DNA of 64,000 nt, taken from positions 4,060,001 through 4,124,000 of the forward strand of contig OY855906.1 in NCBI GenBank assembly GCA_963693305.1. Direction: 5' to 3'. Under the pieces are notes generated by a model. It did not search any database. It saw only the letters and a list, made by a program, of their open reading frames with translations, and was not told the DNA's origin. The stretch's first letter is position 1; each line of letters begins with the position of its first letter. The position numbers and the translations under genes are program-made. This document shows, piece by piece, positions 12,397 to 23,744 of this stretch. The DNA comes from Meandrina meandrites (taxonomy: Eukaryota; Cnidaria; Anthozoa; Scleractinia; Meandrinidae).

Positions 12397-15300
12397 ATGG
12401 CTCTTTTTACGCGGAGTTTGAGAAGCATTGCAAGGACAGCTGTGAATACAAGGAAAGGAGCTGCTGTTGCATTGTACCACAAGAATGTAAGATGAGTTTT
12501 TTCTTTTGCTTTCCACTTCGCACACGTTTGAAAATAACTGTTTTTTTGGGACCTACAATTTTGTCTCACGTGGGACGTGACTTGCAAATGATATTGCAGT
12601 ATTGACGTGAATGAAGCTTTTACTTGGCTCTGGTTATATTCTTGTTTGTCTGTTTCTGCAGTTTTTCTGGGCACCTGAAATCATTCTGTTTAAAGATGCT
12701 TTCTTTAATCGTGATCGAGAAGCTGATCGCGAGAATGGTATTTTTTCGTGCGTGTGGTTTATCATAAGCTTAAATGTCAACACAGGGGTGTTTGGTTATT
12801 TTTGCAAAGTCACGTTTTTAGCTCACACGAGTAAGCAAAAGCCAGCCATTTCGTGTCTTTAATTTGCAAGAAATCGTTCTACTCTGAATAGATGTCCTAG
12901 CTCCTTGTTTTCCAAGCCTGGGTCATGGCTTTGAAACATATGGAGTAAACAACTTCACATCAGTTTTTTGTGCGTCGCGAGTTTCATAAGCTTAGTTGTA
13001 TTGCATCATAATTACATATTTGGCAAAGAACAGAAATCTGCAGGGGCTTTTTCTACCGAATAAATATGTCGTTGAAAATTTACCTTCAACAGGAAGAGAA
13101 AGAACCGTTTGTATTTTTTAAGCAAATATAACAAACCAACATGGTCAGGCATAGTAAAAAGTGGGTAACAACTACAAGAATACAGGAGAATACAGGGCCA
13201 CCAGATCTCTCATGTCTCACGATTTTCAGTTCAGTCTCACAGTCTCAGAATGAGACACAAAAATCTCAAGATAAACAGAGTTACAAGCTGTAGGATACAG
13301 ATTCCTTGTATAATTTCATTTCTGGCTTGCTAAGATGATTGTCTAGTGCCAATTCTGTGCAAATTATTGAAATCCATAGAAAGTAAAGGTATTTCATCAG
13401 TCTGTTCACTGGAAACGCAGTCCATGGCCATATTTAGAGCACAAATTAGGTTATCATTACCAGTGTTTCGCATTCTTGTCACATTTTCAAAATGGGGGAC
13501 ATGAGGCATGAATATTCCTCAGACAGAGAGAACTTCTAGTGGTTCAGTTTCACAGAGAAAAGGATTTTTAAATCCAACTAAAACCAGGTGCTAATTACGA
13601 GAAAGTGTTTGTTTTTAAACCAGGTGCTAATTACGAGAAAGTGTTTGTTTTTTAAAACAAACACTTTCTCGTAATTAGCACCTGGTTTTAGTTGGTTTTG
13701 TCCGCCGGTCAAACAATCTCCAGATTTTTTTACCTCAATCTCCAGATATTCAGGGCTTTGAGGTTGAGAGGTCTGGGTAGCCACTTTGGTCCACCTAATT
13801 TGCATGTGTTGGAATGCTTTCATCAGTCAACATTCATGTTTACCCTCCGACTTCATAGAGACTTACTTTCATGTGACCTCAAAGAAGCGTCAGAGTGCTT
13901 GCTGGAATAGAATATATAATTATTATTGTATGCTGGATCTGTCTGCAGGTTATTGACCATTATGAAAACCCAAGAAATGTTGGATCTATGGACAAGAATG
14001 ACATGAATGTGGGAACTGGACTTGTTGGAGCCCCGGCTTGCGGTGACGTCATGAAACTTCAGGTTAGTCATAATACAATTGTTATGAGAATGGTTGCTCT
14101 ACAAGCTCCAGTCAATCAAAGGATGGAAAATGTTATCCACTGGATAAATTGCAATCCAGTAGTTTAAGTGCTATTCACTGGATAGCGATTTACAGTATGT
14201 GGTGGATAGCGTTGTCCATCCTGTGAACAACTGGACCCAGATACATAAAAGCATATACAACAAATATTAATATACGAAAAGGAACTTAAACCACTGCTTG
14301 ACCAAATTTCCCAGTGTTGTGAGTGCAAATAAAGCAAGACGAATCTGTATTACACATATTCATACTTCCTGAACCACAAGAATGTTTCCAGGGTCTTTTC
14401 TTACCTATCCTCATGAGGCAAGATAGATCATGACCCTAGTTTCAAAGGAGAGAACTTAATGTGAGTAGAGTGTAGGTTGATCAAGTTTTTTTGAAGTAAA
14501 AATGCTAACTTTAATAAGCACCTGACTGATCAAAAGGATAGCATTTGAGGAGTTATTTGTCAATACCTTGTATATGTTTCAAAAGTTAATGCTCTCTGTT
14601 TGTTTTAATCATTGTGTTTTAATCAGATTAAAGTTGATGAAAATGGTAAAATCATTGATGCAAAGTTCAAGACGTTTGGGTGTGGTTCTGCCATTGCCTC
14701 AAGTTCCCTTGCCACTGAGTGGGTGAAAGGAAAATCTGTAAGTGTTTTTAACAGTAACTGATTAATTTAAAGGTTTTTGTCAGTTGTAATCCTTCTCATT
14801 TTCATGCCTTTTGTTATTCTTAAGTTCTAAACAACACTTTTCCAAGGTTGTGATAAGATGTCATGCTAAAAATTGCCTGTGTAGCAAGTGTTCCTGTCAC
14901 AAGGCGAGAATGCAGGAAGAGGTTTTCATCCGTGATGGAATGCTTGCTATTTTGTTACGTAAACTTCACTAGTGAAGCTTCATCTTCATCTAACAAGGAA
15001 TACAGTTTTGTTCAAAGATGAATGTGTGCTGCAGGTATTCCATGCTTTGTTACAGTTACTTGATGTTTTTGTGGTACAGGTAAACGATGCTAAAGAGATC
15101 AAAAACACTGAGATTGCCAAGGAACTTTCCCTTCCCCCTGTGAAGCTCCACTGCTCAAGTAAGTTACAAAGTGCTGACCAATAACAATGTTATTCTTCCT
15201 TCCGTACTAAGAACAAGGCAATAAAGATTGTTGTTGTTTGTAATCCCATTAAATTTTTCCACATTTCAATATGTTTAGATTACCCAAAACCAAAACATTA

Positions 15301-16062
15301 AATGAAGTCAAAATAAACTGGTTGTCAATACATACTTGTAAATTGGGTCAATTGCAGCCCCAGCGGAGGGGTGGGGGGGGTACTCTGGATTTCAAGTGAC
15401 GGGGATGACGGAAGGATTTTTGGAGTTTTAAATTTTTGATTCCTGGATTTTCTTGGGTGGCTTGATTTAAGGAGGGATTTTTGGGGGGTTTACTGACCTT
15501 GGCCATGTAGTTCTGTGAATAAAGCACAATCAAATGAAGTGTTCTTGGGTGTCACTAGTGTTGTTAAAATGACCACCAGATGAAGGAAAGAAAAATTCAG
15601 ATAATATGGTGAATAAACAAACATTCAATTTCTAATGCTTTTATGTTAAAATTTTAAGGATCAGAAATTCGGCATGGGATTTTTGGGGGGTTAATTTTTG
15701 GTCGAGAGATTTTTTGGGTTTCGTTGGAAGCCCAAGGGATTTTTTGGGGTCTTGATTTTTGCTCCCATTCAATCATCCCCGTCACTTGAAATCCCGAGTA
15801 CCCCCCCCCCCCCTGGGATTGCAGCTGAGGACTTTGTGCTTTTGCTACTGTAGCCTTTGTAGTCCTACTTCTCCCTTCTCGCTAATATACATTTCCTTTA
15901 GCTCTAGTTCTGAGAGTTTGGGTTGTGAATCAAAACAATATTCTCTGTTGAAACATGTTACTAAGATTGTTTCGTTGTGTTTTAATATCAGTGCTTGCAG
16001 AGGATGCTATCAAAGCAGCATTGAATGACTACAAAGTCAAGCAGGAATCACTTAAACAATAA
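12397..16062 (+). CDS. ISCU: Iron-sulfur cluster assembly scaffold ISCU (mitochondrial), five exons
   Basis: Scaffold on which [2Fe-2S] clusters are built by the NFS1 complex with frataxin and ferredoxin, then handed on by the HSPA9/HSC20 chaperones. Exons: 12397-12486, 13949-14062, 14627-14737, 15080-15158, 15992-16062; all GT-AG with consistent phases, giving 154 residues. Exon 1 codes for a basic presequence-like N terminus ([20 protein letters not shown]), expected to target the matrix. The core is nearly the family consensus: [26 protein letters not shown] (ligand Cys and the adjacent Asp), [14 protein letters not shown] (second Cys), [16 protein letters not shown] (LPPVK chaperone-binding motif and third Cys). 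All three ligand cysteines are present. Introns 1, 2 and 4 carry inverted-repeat elements. The start was chosen because it gives the presequence and joins in frame to exon 2. Confidence 0.97.
13574..13695. repeat. Direct plus inverted three-copy repeat (snapback) in ISCU intron 1
   Basis: A unit containing ACCAGGTGCTAATTACGAGA occurs twice in direct order (from 13574 and from about 13618) and once inverted (13654-13695). The outer copy and the inverted copy match perfectly over about 42 bases. The middle and inverted copies abut at a TTTTTTAAAA centre. Confidence 0.85.
14110..14235. repeat. GGATAAC-type palindromic element, copy 2
   Basis: A diverged copy of the element at 11709-11855, in ISCU intron 2. 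TTATCCACTGGATAAATTGC on the left is mirrored by GGTGGATAGCGTTGTCCATC on the right. Confidence 0.6.
15365..15825. mobile_element. Poly-G-ended inverted-repeat element (GACGGGG family), copy 1
   Basis: The left end (G run, then TACTCTGGATTTCAAGTGAC) is the reverse complement, with few changes, of the right end (GTCACTTGAAATCCCGAGTA, then a C run). It lies in ISCU intron 4. No coding capacity. Confidence 0.7.
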
Positions 16063-16672
16063 ATACCAAGCAGGAGATTCGCCCTCAAACCAACCAGTAG
16101 GATGAAAGTAACCATGTTATCAGCATTGACAAAATGTTACAACAATGGTTTTCAGTCAGCTTTTGTTGACTTACAGAAGTCATAAATGGGCAAAACCATT
16201 GGACAAGGGCATTTAAACGCGGAACTGAAACATAGTCACACTTCATGAATTCAAAGGAGATCAAATTGAAAGGAGTCACTTTAAGTTGTTTTGCTGTGCC
16301 AAGAAGAAATACCGTAATATAATATAAAATTATTGTAGTGACTAAAATAACCCTATTTTTTTTGAAATATTATTATGCTGTAGAATTAATGAACATGTAA
16401 CTGTTTCACTGATTTGAAAGAATTGGAAAGAATGCTTTTTTTTTTGCAATACAGCTGATAGAGTGACACAGTTTATTATTTGTAAAGGATGTATTTTTAT
16501 TCTGGCAATTATACGAACTCTTAGTGTGTGGTATTCATTTTTAATCAAGTTACTTGTTGCAAACTGTATTATTTCTGGCTAAATATCTCAACAGTGTAAA
16601 GATCTGGAATTAATTTTATTTTGACCAAATCTATATCATGCATGTACTGTAGACAATCATGTTGGGACAAAC

Positions 16673-16678
16673 AATAAA
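16673..16678 (+). terminator. Probable poly(A) signal of ISCU
   Basis: AATAAA about 610 bases after the ISCU stop. No closer canonical signal was seen apart from the AAATA at the stop itself, so the 3' UTR would be about 0.6 kb. Confidence 0.45.
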
Positions 16679-16700
16679 GTTCTTTACTAATCCAAACATT

Positions 16701-16706
16701 TTTATT
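16701..16706 (-). terminator. Possible poly(A) signal of the convergent DP-domain gene
   Basis: TTTATT on the + strand is AATAAA on the - strand, about 950 bases beyond the stop of the - strand gene. It faces the ISCU signal only 22 bases away. I did not see a closer canonical signal. Confidence 0.3.
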
Positions 16707-17650
16707 TTTGTGTGTAATAATTGCAACCAAACTTGAACACTGCAGACTAAATTGTTTACCCATTTTTGCTGTCATGCAAGCCGTCCATTAAAGGTGGTTA
16801 AATCTCAAGGGTGTGGATCAACAAAAAACCCTCCCCAAATATCTAATATGGACAGCACTTTTGTTGGTGTTATCAGCATAAGCACACCAGTCTGTAACTC
16901 CACTGCTGGGACCTAGGAACCCCAACCCCTTTCAGTCCTAGAAGATCTGTTTTTGCTTTACAATGTTCAGACTTTATCTTGGACCAGAAATGAGTTTTCA
17001 AACAAAAGTCCCTTTTTGTCACTTTTTCTCCATTTTGTTGGACTGCAAAACATACAAAAGTTTTGGGGAATAAAATATTTCTTTCATCTCGGACTTTGTG
17101 TGATTTTGGAAAAACTGACATCAACATGGGCCAAAAAAGACAATCTGGCATCATAAAATACAAACCCTAGCACCAGGAATAAACGGTGTGCCACAGAGTT
17201 TACACTACTCCACCAAGCACAGCCCAAAAAAGTAGCAACACTAAGTAAAATGGTACATTCTTTTCACACATTTCTTAGCATTTCTGATACTGGGCATGGA
17301 GGATTGATCAGTGCAATCAAAACAGACTAATAATGAGATTGAAGGACCTTATAATCTCAACAAATGGTGCTGGTTAAGACTTAATTCTTTTCAGAATCAC
17401 AGAAAATGTATGAAAGCTAGAACGTTTTTGTACAATATCTTAAATAAGTTGAGGAGAATCTTGAAGTAAGCCATGGTGATTAATGAGAAGCACAAATGGT
17501 GCAGTTAGACAAGTACTCATTTCCCACTAATGTGTGACATCCTGTTGGCAAAAAGGCCCCCACAGTGAATTGTGCTGAGCACCCCATTGTCTACTGTCTT
17601 GGGTTTCACTCTAATTTTTAGAGCTCCCATTTGATGGATTTGCTCCATGG

Positions 17651-18562
17651 TCACTGAGCAAAACCCAGAAGTCCAGCATCGACCAGCTTTTGTATTTTAG
17701 CTCTCATTTCAGCAGTAGCGTTCTTTACCTCCCTGTGAAGCAATAGAAAGAATACAATTTAAGCCTTAATACATGTACATGGATATCTCCATACCCCTCC
17801 CATGGTTTTTGGTTTGAATCCCTCACCCCTCTGGAACCATACTTAAACTTTCTTTTAAAAATTTTGCCTTTTGAGACCCCCACCCCTTCAGAATTTCTAT
17901 TGACCTTCCATGGGGTGGGTATGGATATTTTCTGGAACCACACATTGCCACATGTAACCAAAGATATAAGCATTCCTTATGAAAACCTGTGTGCCGTAAA
18001 ATGTTACCAGTTGCAACAGTTTTTCTTTAAAAAGTATTTGCTTTCTTCTGACAACAGATTCCCTTTTGTTTTCACAACTAAAAGCCTACTTTTTTGACAA
18101 TAATACTTCCAGCTCGAGGTTTCAATTGGCTGATAGTGGACAAAGGGTGAGGTAATAATTCTGTAATTAATAAAAACCTGAGCTTCAGCTTTTAAAAACT
18201 ATAAGCTAACAAGAACAATACTCACAATTGTGCAGCTTCTGGATTGGTTTTCATCAAAGTCAATAATCTCTGTATTTGATGATCTTGGAGCACCTTCATT
18301 ACTTCTGGGTCTGATAAGATTTCCCGCATTTTAGCCTCATCTTCAGGGGAGGGTGGGGCAGGAGGTTGTGGTTTTGTACTTGATCTTTCTGTCAGTCCAA
18401 TGTTGGGTGCTTGAGAAGTAGTTGGTTTCTGTGAAAATACCACATAACATTGATTGTGTACATTTGTGGTATATCATTACTACATGTAATAGTCATTCTG
18501 GCATACATAGTCCATTCCTTTATCTACTAGAGACAGGAGAAGATTGACAATAATGATGACGC

Positions 18563-18595
<33 letters not shown>

Positions 18596-21514
18596 CAACG
18601 ACGACGACAACGACGACGACGACGATGATGATGATGATAACGCTTTACTATCATCAGCATTTCCACAAAGGTGGCTCTTCATCTGATATAAACTAACTAA
18701 GCTAGAAAGGAAAAATATATTACAACTGATACACTATGAAAAATATGTAAAAACAGACAGACCCTAGTAACACTATGAAGTTCAGTTACTTGCCAACAAC
18801 TGCACATTAAAAATCCAGATCAAGAGGCATTAGACAATATTACCATATTTTCAGCACTTGTATTCCCAAGTGTAGTGAAGTGCTCCCCTAAAATTCCACT
18901 GAAATCCTGAAGAGCTTTCTGCATTTCCGGGTGACTTTCCAACATGGCGAGTGCTTTCATAGGATCAGTTTGCACTTGAGACAAAGCTGCTGTAAACTTG
19001 GGATCCATGAGCATCTTAGCTAGAGAGGGGTTGCTCTCAATTTGTTTCAAGAGATCTTCTGTAATCCAGTCTGTCATTGACATGTAACAACAAAGTGAGT
19101 TTACCAGTATTTAAAAAAATTGTTTTGTCTTGTTACTCTCAACAAAACAATGCAAGTTGCCTTCTAGGTTAAACTGAAAAATTGATTTGCCCTTTATAAT
19201 CACCTTTTTAGTTTTTTAGCAAAACTCCTTAGTACTCTCTGGTTTTGTAAACCTGTGCTGCATTGGACGAGGAACTCACTAGAATACCTCCACCAAAAAA
19301 TATTGTGAGCAGGTGTATATTTCCCCCATGAGAAGAAGTGTGATATGATTGGACAAAAATGGAACTGTGACTGATGTGATCACATGGTGGGTGAACATAC
19401 AAAGAAACATATGTGTGAAATGGGTCCCCCCTTTTGACGACTTCCAAGCAGGGCCCTTTGGTTCTACTGTCATTTGTTGACAGCATACATATTGTGCATA
19501 AACGATTTTCAGCTCAGACAATTCCTTATTACCATTAACAATTTTCAAACGAAAACTAAATTTTATACACATTTAATGACCTTTGTTTTCCAAGCTTGGT
19601 ATGCTAGACTTCATTGCTTCTTGAACCTCTGGTATCTCCATTCCTTTGGCTTTTTGCTCTGGATTTTTAGGTTTTATAACAGGAATATCTGCATCTTTCT
19701 TGACTGCTTTTGATGATGGTGTAGGATTTCCTTTTCGGGGTTTGGGATTTGTTAAAAAACCTTTCTTAAATCCACCAAATGTCCTCTGACTTTCTGCAGA
19801 CTTGAAACCCTTATATGAAGATAAGATGAACAAAAAGGTGAGATTCTGTTCAGCATCACTCTCTGGTTGAATAATAATTGTCAAATTGTCATAAACAGCT
19901 CATGTATGTATAGATGAAAAAGAGAAGACAGCTTTATTCGAACTTAATTTGGTGCAGGGTGAGTGAAGGGTGCAGCAACCTGAGATGATGATGCAGAAAG
20001 CTGGGGAGGAACAAATTGTAGGAGGGATTTCGGTATTTTCATTTAATAAAACAAATTATGATTTCTGTGGAAAGGGTACAGCTGCTGCAAGAGAACATTT
20101 CTGACCCCACCACACACCCCTCTCCCCCCGCCCCCCCCCCCCCCCCAATTTTAATGAAAGTCACTCTTATTTACATTCATTAATCATCAAGTTAAAACAA
20201 AGGAAATCAGAACCATGATGGAGGTTTGTAAACTAATCTTGATTTAGCATAATTCTCTGTTTACTCCTTAGTTTTCATTTCAATTTCAAGAGAAGATATA
20301 TCATTGTCAACACCTTGAAGTTCATAAAAAATATCTGTTGTATACATGTCATATTTTCAACTCTCCTTTCAGTGTTTGCAAGTGAGATGATGAAACATTC
20401 TTTCTCATGTTTGATAGCATCACATGCACACCACTACTGTCGAAAATCACCTGATTATCACAGTCACCCTTTAATGCACTTATTGAGGCTCTTTTCTAGC
20501 CATGTTCATAATCGTGCCCTTCATTCTGGTTAAAAATTGTTCAAACAGAAACCCTCTTCTCCCAGGCAACCCCCCATAGCCATGTTTCGGGTTTGGAAAA
20601 GATACATTAATTAGATACCAGTGGCGGATCCAGGGGGAGGGTCCGGGGGGTCCGGACCCCTCCTATCAGACCTGACGCTTGTTTGAGACTGAAATTCTTA
20701 CATCGACAAGATCGTATATCACTTTTTAACTGGCTGTTTTTTTTTAATGAAACACGCATTGCATTTTGCTACTAAACTAAATTCCGGGGATACTCAAAAA
20801 TATAATTGTTTTTGGGTATCCTCCTATGATCTGTTCGCCTCTGCTTGCAAAGCAGTATTTCATGCACCAACAGTGACTGGCGTTCACCGATTAAGATTTG
20901 AAATCTGTACAATCTTTGTTACCAAGCAAGCGCAAGAGGAGCATGTTCCAAGGGTGCATCCTTTACCAGTAGAATTCACTTACACGGTAAGGGACCAAGG
21001 AATTATAACTGCAACTGGTTGGGGTGGTGGGTGGGGGAAGAATTAATTCCCCCCCCCCCAAAAAAAAAAAGTTCAGCAGTGCTTTCTGAGTCAAGTTTGG
21101 ACCCCCCCCCCCCCCAATCAAAAATTCCTGGATCTGCCCCTGGATACCAGTATTATCACAAAATATTACCTCAGCTGAAGATTCTGACTTTTTCTTTGAC
21201 TGTGTATCTGTAGTTTTTGTTGAATTTTCTGTTGAATCTCCAGATGACACATCTTCACGTAACTTGTTCACTTGGTGAATAAGTTCAGACAAATCTTCCA
21301 AAGGGGGGACATCTAAAAGTGTTAAAAACAACAAACATTTATACTACATGTCACTAAGAAGCACAGCCTAACTTAAATACTTTCTCAAAAAAATTCAAAT
21401 GTAAGATTAAAATTATTTTAGTGTACATAAGATCAAATCAAATTTTCACTTGAGCAAAGCATTCTTACCGCTTTCATCTTCGAGGTCACATCCGACTGAA
21501 GAGCCTTCTGCCAT
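17651..21514 (-). CDS. Hop/STI1-type DP-domain protein without TPR, six exons
   Basis: Exons on the - strand: 21514-21469, 21312-21170, 19809-19581, 19070-18844, 18428-18226, 17732-17651; GT-AG junctions and phases agree, giving 309 residues. Residues 1-63 are acidic then Lys/Ser-rich. Residues 64-139 are basic, with a FGGFKKGFL motif. Residues 140-215 (WITEDLLKQIESNPSLAKML ... DPMKALAMLESHPEM) form an alpha-helical DP/STI1 repeat. Residues 216-309 (MREILSDPEVMKVLQDHQIQ ... AKIQKLVDAGLLG) resemble the C-terminal DP2 domain of Hop/STI1, which ends in a similar KIQKLMDVGLI. These domains bind clients or chaperone partners in Hop, so a cochaperone role in the cytosol is likely. Unlike Hop there are no TPR motifs. 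I do not recognise an established name. The ATG at 21514 is the only good start before the donor at 21468. Confidence 0.85.
17781..17940. repeat. Imperfect inverted repeat in intron 5 of the DP-domain gene
   Basis: GGATATCTCCATACCCCTCC, followed by CATGG, is mirrored by CCATGGGGTGGGTATGGATA with a spacer of about 100 bases. It is probably a small non-autonomous element. Confidence 0.5.
18552..18645. repeat. GAT/GAC trinucleotide microsatellite
   Basis: A run of GAT units passes into GAC/AAC units and back to GAT. It lies in the intron between the two DP-domain exons. Confidence 0.9.
20619..21143. mobile_element. CAGTGGCGGATCCAG-type element, copy 1
   Basis: The left end CAGTGGCGGATCCAG and right end CTGGATCTGCCCCTG are inverted repeats (two mismatches in 15). 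The element is flanked by GATAC on both sides. Poly-C runs lie inside the right part. It sits in intron 2 of the DP-domain gene. Confidence 0.7.
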
Positions 21515-23744
21515 CTTCTTTTTAATATTATACAGAATTAAAACTTTCTAAGGCATAGCCGACAAAATCCGTATGTTACATGTAAAAAGTACACGCAAAA
21601 TTTTCGTTGAAGTAAACGGTGCTTTGAAACTTCATCAGCACGACCGACCATCAAGCACATTTGTTGCCAGGCGTCGCCAGGCGCATTAGTGATGGCCGCG
21701 GAGAGCTAGACCTGAGTGTGTGCGGGAACATCGCGGGAACCTGTGAGTGTTTCCTGCGAGTAGCACGCGGGATCTCGCGGGCAAATAGTTTGGTTCCAGA
21801 TCCAGAGGCTGAGAGGCGAGGATGGATAAACTGTAAACTGAGTATAAACATAAGAACGGAAAGAAGTCTCAACTGAATATTCAAAACATCGATTCTGCGA
21901 ATAAGATCTTTTGCGCCTTCTTTTGCAAGACAAGGAGAAGGATAAAAGCGAGGACTTTGGAGGAAAAAAAATTTGAACTAGATTTTTCAGGTGCGTTTGT
22001 CGTCACCAGATCACGGGCGGCGAGTTCGCTTTTTATTAACGTCGCTCTTGTTACTAAGCAACTTTCAGAAAAATCACAGAGTAATCTTTCACTTTTCACA
22101 GACTGAAATGATGGCTAAGAATTTAAATACTCTTCGAAATACAGTCAAAATTTAATCAAAGTAAATCCATTTTGACTTTTAGACCTTTAACTGTGTTTTG
22201 AGAAAATTATTATTACTATTATTATTTAGTCCAACCAGTCTTGATAAAACTTCTGATAGATCAAATAATGACTGTTCGTCGCCTCACTTTCGTCAGCGAG
22301 GGTCTTTTTAATATTAGACTCTTAGCAAGATGTGTTGCTTTTTTTGTTCTTGTTATATTTTAACCCTAATTAACGACGGTAGAACATTGTCATTCATATT
22401 TAGATATGGTCGGGAAAAGATTTACTACCTACAAACATCAAATTTATCACGTTTACATGTTCCCAAGCGGAAACACTTTTGACGTATGGAAATTTTTTTG
22501 GTTAATAATAAAAAAAGTCGATGAATCAAGCGTTACGGAACTCTTTAAAGAGTCATCCTCAAATTTTTCGAGAGAAACCAAAGTTTTTTTAGAAAAAAAA
22601 ATGTTAAGGAAATATTGCAAGCTATTTTTACCACTGTTTTACTAAAAGAAGGATAACGCTCCCCTGCGGGGAATTAAAGAGAATGGTTTTTCACCATCCA
22701 GCTAATTTGGTTTTGACTAATTAAATTCCGGTTCTCTTAATCTTTTTGCTGTTCAGCTGTTTCCCCTTTCTCGTTTTCATTTTCAATTTTGATCTTTTAT
22801 TAACTTTTCTTCACTAATATCAACTGCCAGGGAAAAACACACAGATCACTGGCATACTCTATCGTTACTATGAGTGGTGGGTATTGCGCGAAAAAATTGA
22901 TCTGACGGACTTCACGAATCCTTTCAAAAAAATTGTGATTAAATTGCAAACAGCGCTGGTTAAATATATGATCTATTGCACGATAGGTTTATAAAGTCGA
23001 ACGAGGCCTTAACTTTCTTTATATCTAGGCGTTTGGATTTCATGCTTGAAGCAAAATGGATATGTAAGAAGGTAGCTAGACGGCGCGCGGAACGACATCC
23101 AACAGAACCGATCGAGAGAACAGTGTACGGAAAGTCTCTGGGAAAACAGAAATCTGAGAAACATTCCTGATACTTGAGAATTTAGACATATGGATTGTAG
23201 GTGGCTTATGATACCCTAAAACCAGGAAATAGCGCGAAATAGCCTTTGAATGCACGAAAAAACAATATATACACTGCGTCATAATGAGTTTCAGCATACG
23301 GAGCAAACCTGGTTCCAATTTGGTTTAATTAGTGACTCGAGTTGGGTTTGATTCATTGGCTTCTTTCACAGATGTCTATTCTCGACATGTATTTAAAAGC
23401 TTCTAGTGGCAATGATAGATACTTTTAAAGAAATAAAGAACAAAGGTATTTTATCTAAACAATGTATTAAAAGACTAAAACCTATTAGGTGAACAGATGC
23501 GTAACAGGCACGCGTTCCCACACTCAAATGCAAAAATAAAAACAACTCAAGCGCCAATAAATTGTCATTTCTTTTCTCTCCTCTGTGGTTTCAAGTAGAA
23601 CTTTTCTTTGCTCACGGAATGAGATTATTCTTTCTCTTCCCACACAGTAGCGATTTTACGAGTTAACTTAACCGCCTGAAAGAATTTTATTAATGCCAAC
23701 GAAAGAACATTGAATTTCGAATTAGAATTGTCAAAAAGGGCGCG
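21515..23744. other. Divergent intergenic region between the DP-domain gene and the PRDM13-like gene
   Basis: The part next to the DP-domain gene (about 21650-21800) is relatively GC- and CpG-rich and probably holds its promoter. The rest is AT-rich. Open frames of 60-80 codons are present but show no family match or splice support. Confidence 0.45.
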
